Of a stretch of DNA of 64,000 nucleotides, positions 34,622 through 45,755 are shown one piece after another; the first letter of the stretch is position 1, and each line of letters starts with the position of its first letter. A program made the translations under genes and the position numbers. Source of the stretch: Batkoa obscura (taxonomy: Eukaryota > Entomophthoromycota > Entomophthoromycetes > Entomophthorales > Batkoaceae). Below the pieces are notes generated by a model, which saw only the letters and a list, made by a program, of their open reading frames with translations, did not search any database and was not told the DNA's origin. The stretch lies in the NCBI GenBank assembly GCA_030770535.1, contig JASVEC010000018.1:558001-622000 (forward strand), written 5' to 3'.

Positions 34622-37600
34622 ATGGATCCGAAAAAAATCATTACACCAAATCGAACTCCATCAAAAGCCAACTCACAACCAAGTAATGGTAGTCAACGAG
34701 ACGGGGGAAAGAAAAGTGTTCAAACTTCGCTTTTATCTTTTTTTACTAAGATTGAAAAAAAGCCTTCAGACCTTGGTAAAGAAGAAAATAAATATGGAAA
34801 CGGAAATGGGGAGAATATGACTGGAGATGATAAACTATCTAAAACAAGACAAAAATTTGATTTAAATTTGAGTAAAGTAAATGACGATGATATGGGTGAT
34901 GGTATTGAACCAGCGATAGAAGAAGAGGTGATAAAAACTAGGGTAAAATGAAATGAAAAATGTAATGAAGAAATGATTAAAACATAATTATAGAGTGGAA
35001 GACAAACAAGGGCTATTAAATATTTGTATTCCAGTGATGAAGAGAACCAAGGTAAGTTTTCGTCATGACAAAACATAGTTATTTAGCAAAAACAAGTAGA
35101 CAGCGATAAAGAGTATAAAGATGAACCACGAAGTAAGATTGTTAAAGAAGATTTTGATCTTGATATGGATACAGATGAAGAAAGGGATATATGTAAGATC
35201 TCCTTTAAATACTTTTAATCAAAATTTATTTTTCATTAGCCAATTTTCTCAATCAACTTGATAAAAAAGTAGAAACTATTAAAGTTAAAGAAAGTCCAAC
35301 AATTGTTAACCAAGTAACTATTTTTATTGTAATAAGAAAAAGTAATTAATTAAAATTTAAAGGCAAATAGCTCACCTAAATCTGGGTCTAATAGATTACG
35401 GGTAAAAGCAGTATTTTATTTATTTAATGCTTTATTTAATTTTTACAGAATTTCGCTTCTGGTGGTGTTACTAAAAAGGACAGTGGATTCACACCTAGTG
35501 TAAGATTATATTCAAATATTCGATAAATTTATTAACAGTCTTAGAAATTAAAAAATAATGCTGAAGAAAGATATCCTTGGTTAGTCAACGTATTAGATGC
35601 GAATAAAAATCCGCCAGGTAGGATAATAAACATAATAACGAAATGGGTAATAATCAAATAAAACTAGATCATCCAGATTATGATATTCGAACATTATATA
35701 TCCCACAGAGTGCATGGAATAAATTTACACCATTTGAGCGTCAATTTTGGGAGATTAAATCCACACATTATGATACTGTAGTATTCTTTAAAAAGGGTAA
35801 ATTTTATGAGTTATACGAAGATGATGCTATTATTGGCCATCAAAAGTTTGATTTAAAAGTCACCGATCGAGTCAATATGAAGATGGCAGGATTTCCAGAA
35901 GGCAACTTTGAGTTTTGGGCAGGCAAGTTTATTGCTCAAGGATACAAAGTAGCCAAAGTAGATCAAATGGAATCTGCAGTTGGTAAAACATTAAGAGAAA
36001 AAGAAAACAAAGGTAGAAAAACAGAAAATGTTATTCGAAGAGAATTAACTTCGATATTAACAAAAGGTACCTTAGTGGACTCCAATATGATACGTAATGA
36101 TGAATCAAATTATTGTTTAGCACTCAAACAAGTCAACAATTCATTTGGGGTTGCTTTAGTTGATACTTCAATGGCAGAGTTTAGAATTGGTGCAATCTAT
36201 GATGATGCTCAATTATCGAAATTAGAAACATTTTTTTTGCAATATAAACCAAAAGAAATCGTATATGAAAAGGGAAGAATAACAAATAGTGTATTAAAGT
36301 TACTTAAATTATACTTACCAGATGTTTTAAAAAATCCAATTGCGCCTGAGTTGGAGTTCTATGATCATACTAATACTTTAATGGAGCTTAAAAGGAATCA
36401 ATATTTTGGTACAGAAGATGTAACGCAGTGGCCACTCGCATTAAATGAAATCATGAAGGATCAGTTGTCACTTTCTGCTTTTGGAGGTTTAACTTATTAC
36501 TTGCAAACCTTAAAATTAGATAAGGATTTGATCAGTTTAAAAAATATTCATACTTTGCAAGATAAATGGTCAAAAAACACATTATTATTAGATGGACAAA
36601 CTTTGATAAATTTACAAATACTAGAAAATTCAGATGAAGGTAAAGAGGGTACTTTATTTAATCTAATAAATCATGCCGTGACACCAAGTGGTAAGAGATT
36701 GGTTAAATTATGGATATGTCATCCATTAAGAGATATCAACTTAATTAATCAAAGATTGGATGCTATTCAATGTATTATGGATGATATGGAAATCCAAGGT
36801 AATATACAATATAATATAAGATGATACAATTGTATTTACATTATTATAGAATTTTCAAAACGATTGGTAGGAATACCAGATTTGGAAAGAATATTATCAA
36901 GAATCCATGCAGGTTCTATAAATATCAAACAGTTATTAACTGTAATTAAAGCATTTAAAGAAATTCAAGTAAAATTTGATTATATCATTATTGTTATTTT
37001 AATATTAATTAATTTTTAGTTAATCTTTAATGAATTGAAACCATTGTTAACGAATTCTCAATCTTTATTATTAAAAAAAATAGTCAATGACTTTCCAGAT
37101 CTTACTGAAAAATTAAGTTATTTTGAACTTGGATTTGATCATGAGCTTGCGATTAAAGAAGGTAACCCAACTATTGATAATTTTTGATACAAGAAATTAG
37201 ATATAATAGGTATTGTTGTACCATTTGCCGGAGTGGAACAGAAATATGATAATATAGAAAATAAAATTAAAGAGGTTGAAACTCAATTTCAAGTATATTT
37301 AAATGAACAAAAGAAGGCATTAAAGTAATAATGTAATTTATCTTATAAAACTTAAAATTAATCATATTTAGGAATCAAAAATTAGTTTATAAGGATATTA
37401 ACAGAGAAGTATGTTTAATAGAAGCCCCTGCTGATCTTAAGATACCAAATAACTGGATTAAAGTATCTCAAACGAAAGTAATTTATAAAAAGTCAAATAC
37501 GAATGGTAACTAACTATTATTAACTAATAGGCAGTTAAAAGATATAGAACTCCATTTACGATTAAATTAGTAAAAGAATATGAAGAGACAAAAGAGATAA

Positions 37601-38947
37601 GAACAGGTATTTTAAAAGATATCCAAAGAGAAGTTTTGTTTAAATTTGATCAAAATTACAAAACTTGGATGAAAGCTGTAAATGCTTTATCTACTTTAGA
37701 TGCTATCTTTTCTTTTTATAAAGCAGCTATCCTAATTGGAGGTAAGCTAAAATTATTTGAGCTAATATAAAATACTCAAACAAGATTTTAGAGCCTTGTA
37801 CTCGTCCTAAATTTAAAGATCCTGCTACTTCAGATTCTTACTTCAAATTAGTTAATGCTAGGCATCCTTGTTTGTTTCAAAGGTAAAATCGTTTTTGATC
37901 GGTTATTCAATATTAATTTTGTTTAGCACTGATTTTATTCCTAATGATGTTAATCTTGGAGGTAGTGACCCTAATGTTTTGTTATTAACTGGACCGAATA
38001 TGGGTGGTAAATCAACTATTTTAAGACAAGTAAGTCGTTTTTATCTATGAGTATATAGTAGTAATATTAATATTTAAGATATGTATTATCATTATTATGG
38101 CTCAAGTGGGTTGTTTTGTACCAGCAGAGTACTGTGAGTTAACTCCGTTTGATAGTATCTTTACTAGAATTGGTAGCTATTTAGTTGAATTGATTTAGAA
38201 TAATCATTAATTTTTTTAGGTGCTAATGATAATATATTAGCTGGGCAATCCACCTTTATGGTAGAGCTTTCAGAAACGAGTCGAATTTTAAAAGAAGCAA
38301 CTAAAAATTCATTAATTATTTTAGATGAGCTTGGTAGAGGTACATCTACTTTTGATGGGTAAACTTGTTTATTATCGAAATTCATTAAATATTTAATTAA
38401 ATATTTAGGTATTCTATTGCTTATTCGGTTCTATATTACTTATTGCAAAAGATTCAATGCCTTGGCTTATTTTCTACCCATTATCATATGCTAACAAACG
38501 AATTTATCAATTATCCTAAAATTAAAATGATGCATATGGATTGTTTAGTGTTACCAAATTCAAACAAGGTTCAATTCTTATATAAACTTAAACAAGGGGT
38601 TTGCAACAAGGTGAGTTTTTATAAAGGAATAATAGTTAGAATATATTAATGTTTTCTTAAGTCTTATGGTATGAATGTAGCATCCATGGCAGGAATCCCG
38701 GATTTGGTAAGTTATTAATAAGCTGATGTATAATTTAGTTATACTAATTAAATATAAAAATTATCAGGTCATCCAATTAGCAGAAAAGAAAGCAAATGAG
38801 TTTGATGAGATTCATAAGATTGAGAGTAATCAAGAAGAATTGCCATTAGCTTTATTGGCTGATTTATCGAATTTAATCCAAAATTTAGATACTGAAAACC
38901 AGAATCAAGATTATTTAGCTGCTTGGATATCCCATTTAAAACTTTAA
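34622..38947 (+). CDS. MSH6: DNA mismatch repair protein Msh6
   Basis: Twenty exons, 1129 residues (yeast Msh6 has 1242). Exons 1-7 lie at 34622-35617, 8 at 35668-36798, 9 at 36850-36968, 10 at 37020-37161, 11 at 37210-37324, 12 at 37372-37477, 13 at 37531-37741, 14 at 37792-37882, 15 at 37927-38029, 16 at 38079-38172, 17 at 38220-38358, 18 at 38409-38610, 19 at 38662-38706, 20 at 38768-38947. The start [19 protein letters not shown] leads to a PCNA-binding box QTSLLSFF. The intron after NPP removes 50 nt and restores [15 protein letters not shown]. The mismatch-reading motif is [13 protein letters not shown] (F-x-E). The ATPase has Walker [15 protein letters not shown], the signature [14 protein letters not shown], Walker [17 protein letters not shown], and FSTHYHML. 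It pairs with Msh2 (MutSalpha). Exons 2-3, in the disordered part, are the least certain. Confidence 0.96.
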
Positions 38948-39010
38948 ATAAACTAATTTTATTTTCAAACAAAAAAATATTTACTTTCAAAAATATTGAC
39001 TATTTTTGTA

Positions 39011-39082
39011 GCCTGATATGGGGCTCGAACCCATGACCCTGAGATTAAAAGTCTCATGCTCTACCGACTGAGCTAATCAGGC
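39011..39082 (-). tRNA. tRNA-Lys (anticodon UUU)
   Basis: On the minus strand: acceptor GCCTGAT with ATCAGGC, D arm GCTCAGTCGGTAGAGC, anticodon arm TGAGA-CTTTTAA-TCTCA (TTT), T arm ATGGG-TTCGAGC-CCCAT. All stems pair perfectly; 72 nt, no intron. A- and B-box promoters (TAGCTCAGTCGG, GGTTCGAGCCC) are intact. It sits between MSH6 and the first alpha-tubulin. Confidence 0.97.
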
Positions 39083-39151
39083 GCCTATTAATTATTGAGA
39101 AACACCAGCTGTTATTATAAATAAATTCAAATTGAAGATTATCATTCTCAA

Positions 39152-39251
39152 GTTGGAGGGATATACTTTTGTTTAATAATTTTACTAATAATTTTTCCAC
39201 TTAAACAGCGCTTAAAAAATGGAAAAAGTGATAAAACCAAAAAGACACCCT
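39152..39251 (+). repeat. Dispersed palindromic repeat, copy 10
   Basis: Plus orientation, about 100 bp: GTTGGAGGGATATACTTTTG through CTTAAACAGCGCTTAAAAAA to GACACCC. The ends are decayed. It starts 70 bp upstream of tRNA-Lys, which reads leftwards. Confidence 0.85.
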
Positions 39252-39621
39252 TAATTATTTCCTTTATTTTATTATATTCCTTTTTTACAATAAAAATGTT
39301 ATAATTTTAGTAAGCCTTATTTATAATACAGAGTAATCTTAAACCATTTTATTTGATTAGTTTTATTTTCATGATTATCATATTTTCTTAGTTGAACTTT
39401 AAATGGCTGTTATATTTTTATTATCACTCTCCATTTATAGGGTTCCTTTTAAATTCATAAAGCTATACACTCTTTAGCAACTATTGTAATTTACTTATAA
39501 ACAATTAGTATACTCTTTTCGATCTTTTTAATCTATTGATATATTAAATGAACAAAAAACTAAATTTCTGATTACAAGAATATCACTTAAGCAAACTAGC
39601 AATAATTTATTTCCAAAATAT

Positions 39622-40977
39622 TTAATAGTCATCTTCAACAACCTCATCGTTTTGATCAGCAGAATCAACAGCGACTTCTTGGTAATCTCTTTCAAGGGCA
39701 GCAAGATCTTCTCTGGCTTCAGAAAATTCTCCTTCTTCCATACCTTCACCAACATACCAATGTACGAAAGCACGTTTGGCGTACATAAGATCGAATTTAT
39801 GGTCAAGACGAGACCAAGCTTCAGCAATAGCAGTGTTGTTAGAAAGAGCACAGACAGCACGTGGCACATGAGCTTGTTCAGAGTCTGGGAAGACAGATGG
39901 GGTACGGTTGTTAATACCAACCTTGAAACCACATGGAGACCAGTCAACAAATTGAATAGTGCGGGAGGTCTTAAGTTTAGCAATGATTTGATTGGTTTCC
40001 TTTGGAACAACATCACCACGGTATAAGAGGGCACAAGCCATATATTTACCTTTACGTGGGTCACATTTGACCATAACATTACGTGGTTCGAAACAAGAGT
40101 TAGTAATGTCATTGACATTTAAAGATTCATGGGAAGCTTTAGCAGCTGAGATAATTGGAGCATAGGAAACCAATGGGAAATGAATACGTGGGAATGGTAC
40201 TAAATTAGTTTGGAATTCATTAAGATCAACATTAAGTGCACCACCGAAACGAAGAGAAGCAGTGATAGAAGAAACTACTTGAGCAATCATGTTGTTAAGA
40301 TTTTGGTAGCTTGGGCGTTCAATACCAAGATTGGTTTTGCAAATATCATAGATAGCTTGATTATCAACCATGAATGAACAGTCGGAGTGTTCGAGGGTAG
40401 TGTGGGTAGTAAGGATAGAGTTATATGGTTCAACAACAGAGGAAGAGATTTCTGGAGCTGGGTAAACAGAGAACTCAAGCTTAGCTTTTTTACCAAAATC
40501 GGTAGAAAGACGTTCTAAAAGTAAAGAACCGAAACCGGAACCAGTACCACCTCCAAAAGAGTGGAAAACAAGGAAACCTTGGAGACCAGCACAGTTATCA
40601 GCTAATTTACGGATACGATCCATAACAGGATCAACAAATTCTTTACCAACGGTATAATGACCACGTGCGTAATTGTTAGCAGCATCTTCTTTACCAGAGA
40701 TAAGTTGCTCTGGATGGAAAAGGGAACGGAATTTAGAAACACGAACTTCATCAATGACAGCTGGTTCTAAATCGACGAAAACAGAACGTGGCACGTGTTT
40801 GCCAGAACCAGTTTCATAGAAAAAGGTGCTGAAAGAGTCACCAGCAACATTGTTTGGGTTATCGCTGTTCATGGAACCATCAGGGTTAATACCGTGTTCT
40901 AAACAGTAGAGCTCCCAGCATGAGTTACCGATTTGAATACCGGCTTGACCAACATGGATAGAAATTACTTCACGCAT
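39622..40977 (-). CDS. TUB1: Alpha-tubulin, paralogue 1
   Basis: Single exon, 451 residues, the standard length. The start [18 protein letters not shown] and the region [13 protein letters not shown] identify alpha- rather than beta-tubulin. The GTP-binding loop is [16 protein letters not shown]. The catalytic Glu of alpha-tubulin is in [20 protein letters not shown]. The M-loop and helix 12 regions ([20 protein letters not shown]) are intact. It ends NDEVVEDDY, keeping the terminal Tyr of the detyrosination cycle. Residue 40, an acetylated Lys in many eukaryotes, is Asn (SMNSDN). The codon pattern is richer in GC than in most neighbours, a sign of high expression. It is close to the canonical family and is probably the major isotype. 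Polymerises with beta-tubulin into microtubules. Confidence 0.98.
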   Translation of the reverse strand: MREVISIHVGQAGIQIGNSCWELYCLEHGINPDGSMNSDNPNNVAGDSFSTFFYETGSGKHVPRSVFVDLEPAVIDEVRVSKFRSLFHPEQLISGKEDAANNYARGHYTVGKEFVDPVMDRIRKLADNCAGLQGFLVFHSFGGGTGSGFGSLLLERLSTDFGKKAKLEFSVYPAPEISSSVVEPYNSILTTHTTLEHSDCSFMVDNQAIYDICKTNLGIERPSYQNLNNMIAQVVSSITASLRFGGALNVDLNEFQTNLVPFPRIHFPLVSYAPIISAAKASHESLNVNDITNSCFEPRNVMVKCDPRKGKYMACALLYRGDVVPKETNQIIAKLKTSRTIQFVDWSPCGFKVGINNRTPSVFPDSEQAHVPRAVCALSNNTAIAEAWSRLDHKFDLMYAKRAFVHWYVGEGMEEGEFSEAREDLAALERDYQEVAVDSADQNDEVVEDDY

Positions 40978-41391
40978 TTTTTAAATTATTACTTTTTTAT
41001 TAATTAGCCTTGCAGGGTAATGGAGTGAGACAATCAATAAAGAAATCAATAATTCTATAAATTCTGTGTTCCCCTTTTTATTGAGTCATTCATTAATAAA
41101 TTCAACCAATGGTTAACGAATACGAAATAGCGACGAATCATATTTTAATGGACAAATTTCGAGAATTAATTATGGGAAAAATAAATGGAACATTGATTAC
41201 AATTTTTACAATTTATTTGTTGGAAATTTAAAATAATAATATACCATATTTATTAAACATACAGCAATTAATATAACTTACTAGAGTATTATTAATAAGG
41301 AATGGAGTAATTAAAACACCATTGGGCGAACCCAGGATTAAATTAAACTTTAATAAAGCGATAATATGAAATATACTAACATACAACATTT
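40978..41391. other. Upstream region of alpha-tubulin 1
   Basis: 414 bp between the tubulin start and the DCTN4 stop, both on the minus strand. It holds the tubulin promoter. No repeat or RNA gene is seen. Confidence 0.5.
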
Positions 41392-43369
41392 TTAATTTAA
41401 GATTTTACCCAACTTAAGATATACCCAAACATGTACTGTTTTAAAGTCTTCAATTTTTTTTTCTTCTTCAACTTCCATTTCTTCTTCGTCATCTTCATTT
41501 CCCTTCATTTGTTTTACCTTAGTAGTATAAGCCATTAACAGCGGTAACTAAAACAATATATTAAAAATCAAAAAAGATGTTTTTACTAACTGAACTTACC
41601 ACCACTTCTTGTCCAGGTTCTCCTTTAGGTATAATAGGTAAATAAACACAAGTTGTGTTTTTTACCCTCTCGTAAACAGCTTGAAACGGTTTATCTGCGT
41701 TATAATCCAATTCTTTTATCTGCTCCATTGTTACTTTATCAACCTCAATCATTTCTTCTTCATCTTCTTCCATTAAATTCATTTCAGAAGCATTAGTAGC
41801 GTTTCCATCTATACTAAATTTTGGACTAATAAATTTAATCTATAAAATGAATTAATATTAGAATATTGTACATTATATTATTCTCTTTAATCTTACCATA
41901 TGATTAAAAACAGCATTAAACCTTTTTAATGGATCTCCAATATAATTTTGTTTCTGTTCCTCAATTTCTAGAATATCATTGATGTCATTTGACTGCCCTT
42001 TAATAAACCAAGTATTTGATAATGGAGAATTTAGGTGAATAAAAGTTTGAAATTTCAATGGATTAATAAACTTCAATTTTAATACTGTCATCTTGTCTTT
42101 TTTCAATTCAATAATGTCATTTTCAATTTTAATATCTGGTACTTCACGACTAAAAAAACATTAAATGAATACTTCAAAAACTATTAATATCATTTTCTCT
42201 TACTATGCTGGACATTTGAAAAAGAATTTATGTTCTTGAGATGCTTTAACACTTGGATCCGATATAATTTCATTACAATGTGGGCATAACTTACTTCTCC
42301 TTGATTTCAAATTTTGTCTTTGTGGATATTTCTTTTCATTTAAATTTAAACCATAATTAAGTATCTCTTCAACTGAAGGAGCTATAAATCAAATAAATGA
42401 ATAAAATACATCTGATTAATTATTAAATAGGAAATTTACCATTTCCATTAATAATAGCTTGTTCTTTCTTTTGGTTAAATTCTTTAATTTCTTCCATTAG
42501 ATTCTCATCTTTTTTAATAAGCTGTGATAGAACTGAATTATATTTCTTTCCTCTTAACTTGAACAAATCCAAAACTTTAATATCAAAGCCATCAACCTCT
42601 TCAATAGCATATAGGTTAGGATTAAAATTAAAAAAATAAGGTATCATATGCTCAATATCATAATGTAATTGTAAATTATTAACTTCTTTATAGCTTATTT
42701 CATTATCTCTTTCAAGTTGAGCAATAGTATCTAGAAAGAAAGTATTATTAGCACCTTATTAAACCCATATAAAATAAAATAAAAACTCACTAGCTAAAAA
42801 CGATAATTTATCTAATTCAATATCATCTTCTCTACTATCATATTTACAGCATGAACACCTAAGATGAAATTTTCTGATGCTTTCACTATCTTTAACACTA
42901 GTATCTGGTGGAATAGCCATCACACCTAACTTACTTTGTGGTTCTTCAACTGTTTCTAATACGGTTAGACCAGACTGACATACTGGACAACTTAAACAAT
43001 TTCTCCAACATCTAAGAATGATCATAAGCATCGTCCTCTCATCTCTTTAAAATGAACTACTTACTTCAATTTTTCTGGTTGAGTAATAACACCTTGTATC
43101 TCGAATAAACATATTGGACAATAATGAAATAATATCTTCTCTTTTATACAACGATAGCAGCATATTTTTAAACAGGTATTACAGAAATGATAATTGATTA
43201 AAGGCTGTGTTAAACTTTCTACTTTGTTTATATGGGATAGAAATTCTGTCTGCTGACCTTGGTTAAAACCATTATTGTTAATACAATGACATTGGTATTG
43301 TACGCTTTTTTGGCCCATGATTGGGTGCGTCTCTAATAGCTTTGGGTCTTTCAGTAGGTCAATTCGCAT
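41392..43369 (-). CDS. Dynactin subunit 4 (p62)
   Basis: Seven exons (43369-43065, 43011-42791, 42730-42440, 42381-42204, 42149-41897, 41839-41600, 41547-41392), 547 residues (human DCTN4 has 460). The N-terminal half holds a cysteine-rich zinc region: HFCNTCLKICCYRCIKEKIL, HYCPICLFEI, then across a splice KCWRNCLSCPVCQSGLTVLE, and FHLRCSCCKYDSRE. This order of CxxC pairs matches dynactin p62. A later LCPHCNEIISDPS...FFKCPAY is one more pair. The C-terminus is beta-rich and ends acidic (NEDDEEEMEVEEEKK, VHVWVYLKLGKILN). p62 is part of the pointed-end complex that tethers dynactin to cargo. It lies between two alpha-tubulin genes and is head-to-head with the second. Confidence 0.9.
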
Positions 43370-43798
43370 TTTTTTTTTGAATTGAACTAAGTTTTGAAAA
43401 AAAGTTAAGTTCCTGGTTTTAGTTTTTAAATTTCACACTATTTTCTGGATTTTAAAGTTGGATCTATTTTTGATAGTAAAAATAGAACTAATGACATTAA
43501 GATGGAAAATGTTACTTTTGTTAGTTTTTTATAAACTATAAACTAACCATTGTTTTATACTATATATACATTAAGTATCCACTTAACTGCTAACAAGACA
43601 TAAGGATATACTATAATAGGCCGAGAATAAAATGAACGAATAATAAATTGGATGACGCTTAATCCCAAGTTCGAACCAAAAAACCAATAAAAATCAAAAC
43701 TTTAGATCAAATGACCTTACAAACTCCTTAGCTTCCGTAATAAAACAACAAACTAAAAAATTCCTTTTTACTTTTTAATACTCTAAACAAAGCTACAA
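43370..43798. promoter_or_regulatory. Divergent promoter region, DCTN4 / alpha-tubulin 2
   Basis: 429 bp between two start codons read outwards, with poly-T and poly-A tracts at both edges. It must contain both promoters. No specific factor site is identified. Confidence 0.6.
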
Positions 43799-45166
43799 AT
43801 GAGAGAAATCATTTCAGTCCATTTAGGGCAATCGGGAGTACAGATAGGTAACGCATGCTGGGAATTATACTGTCTAGAACATGGAATAGATAAAGAAGGT
43901 AATAAAATCAATACTAATGGAAACAGTGATTCGAACGGAGCTAAGGAAGCACATAGTAATGCCTTTGAAACTTTCTTTTATGAAACGTCCAAGGGAAAAT
44001 ATGTCCCTAGAGCTATTTTTGCCGATTTAGAACCTTCAGTAATTGACGAGATACGTCAAGGTGAATATAGAACTTTATTTCATCCTGATCAATTAATCAC
44101 AGGTAAAGAAGATGCCGCTAACAATTATGCTCGTGGTCATTATACCGTCGGTAAAGAGTTCTTAGAGCCTGTATTGGACAGATTGAATAAACTATGTGAG
44201 CGTTCTGAGTCTTTACAAGGGTTTTTATTTTTTAACTCGTTTGGTGGTGGTACTGGTTCTGGATTTGGGTCTTTATTATTAGATTATGTTGCTACCAATT
44301 ACACTAAAAAATCAGTATTAAATTTTTCAATTTATCCATCACCCGAATTATCTTCTGCTGTAGTTGAACCCTATAATTCAGTACTCCATACTCATTCTAG
44401 CATTGATCATACCGATTGTACTTTTATGATTGATAACCAAGCTGTATTCGAATTATGTAAAAGCAAACTCGGTATTGAGCGTCCAGATTATAAAGATTTA
44501 AATCAAATCATTGCTCAAGCAGTATCCTCAGTAACTACTTCTTTAAGATTCAGTGGCCAATTGAACGTAGATTTAGCTGAATTTCAAACCAATTTAGTAC
44601 CTTTCCCAAGAATCCATTTCCCATTAACTTCAATGGCGCCAATTATATCTAATGCTAAATCAAGCCATGAAACTTTTTCAGTAGCTGATTTAACTACCAG
44701 TTGTTTTGAACCAGATAATGTATTTGTAAAATGCGACCCAAGAAAAGGTAAATATATGTCATGTGCACTATTATATCGTGGTGACGTAACGCCGAATGAT
44801 GTTACTAAAGTTACTTCAATTTTAAAAACAAAGAGTACTATACAATTTGTTGACTGGACTCCTTGTGGATTTAAGATTGGTATTTCCAATCAAATACCTA
44901 CCATTGTTCCAGGTTCTAGTTTAGCTAAAACTAATAGATCTGTTTGTTTGTTATCGAATAATACAGCAGTAGCTGAAGCTTGGAGAAGATTGGATCAAAA
45001 CTTTGATCTTATGTATGCTAAGAGAGCCTTCGTTCATTGGTATGTTGGTGAAGGTATGGAAGAAGGAGAATTTTCTGAAGCTAGAGAAGATCTTGCTATG
45101 CTTGAAAGAGATTATCAAGAGATTGTAGGGGAAGGTGAAGATCACGTTGATGATGAGGATTATTAA
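43799..45166 (+). CDS. TUB3: Alpha-tubulin, divergent paralogue 2
   Basis: Single exon, 455 residues. It starts [20 protein letters not shown] and shares all alpha-tubulin landmarks: [36 protein letters not shown] with the catalytic Glu, [20 protein letters not shown], and a C-terminal Tyr (VDDEDY). It differs clearly from paralogue 1. The loop around residue 40 is seven residues longer and N/S-rich ([20 protein letters not shown]). Many core positions are changed ([20 protein letters not shown]). Codons are much more A/T-rich than in paralogue 1, suggesting lower expression. It may be a minor or stage-specific isotype. The gene symbol is by analogy with the second yeast alpha-tubulin, not proven orthology. 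Confidence 0.96.
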   Translation: MREIISVHLGQSGVQIGNACWELYCLEHGIDKEGNKINTNGNSDSNGAKEAHSNAFETFFYETSKGKYVPRAIFADLEPSVIDEIRQGEYRTLFHPDQLITGKEDAANNYARGHYTVGKEFLEPVLDRLNKLCERSESLQGFLFFNSFGGGTGSGFGSLLLDYVATNYTKKSVLNFSIYPSPELSSAVVEPYNSVLHTHSSIDHTDCTFMIDNQAVFELCKSKLGIERPDYKDLNQIIAQAVSSVTTSLRFSGQLNVDLAEFQTNLVPFPRIHFPLTSMAPIISNAKSSHETFSVADLTTSCFEPDNVFVKCDPRKGKYMSCALLYRGDVTPNDVTKVTSILKTKSTIQFVDWTPCGFKIGISNQIPTIVPGSSLAKTNRSVCLLSNNTAVAEAWRRLDQNFDLMYAKRAFVHWYVGEGMEEGEFSEAREDLAMLERDYQEIVGEGEDHVDDEDY

Positions 45167-45755
45167 AGTTATTTTACTGCTTGAAAAATTATAGCCTCTT
45201 TTATTATTTTTATATAAAATTAATTAGCTAAGCTAAAAGTTAATTTTTTATGTATTACAGTATTTTATTAAGTTGAATAGATTGAGTTTATAGCTTTCTA
45301 GGTGCTTGTTATCTTTACAATTGATAAACAAAACCTAAGATTTTAATACTCCTTTTTATTAAAATAAACAGCTGATTTTGGAAAATACATAAGACTACAA
45401 AGCTGTTTTCAAATATTGGGGCAGTTTTGAAATTATAAAAAAGAAAAAGAGAAATGATCTGAAACAAATAAAACAAAATGAATTACTTTCTTTAATAGTA
45501 AATATTCTCATATCTTTTTATATTAAAAATATTGTTAATACTAAAATAGTAAAGTTTAAAAAAATATGCCCATTTGTTTTTTATAATTTTTGCAAGGGCT
45601 TGACTAAAAAATGGTGGGACCGATTTTTAGTAACCCTTTTTTGCAATTGAAATTTTGCTTAAATTAACTTAAAGACTGTGCAAAACTAAGCTGACCAATA
45701 GGCTTAACTAACAAATTCATATTAAAACCCATTTTAATTTTTTAACAAATTACTC
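45167..45755. other. Intergenic region upstream of BRR2
   Basis: About 590 bp, A/T-rich, with no gene or repeat. It holds the tubulin 3' end and the BRR2 promoter. Confidence 0.5.

Noticed and set aside
35643-35667. ATG at 35643 as start of the MSH6 core
   Set aside because: Splicing from 35617 to 35668 gives PPDHPDYD, as in other Msh6 proteins, and places this ATG inside an intron.
39622-45166. Beta-tubulin identity for either tubulin gene
   Set aside because: The MREIIS/MREVIS starts, alpha-type N loop, catalytic Glu in LNVDLxEFQ and C-terminal Tyr are alpha-tubulin traits.
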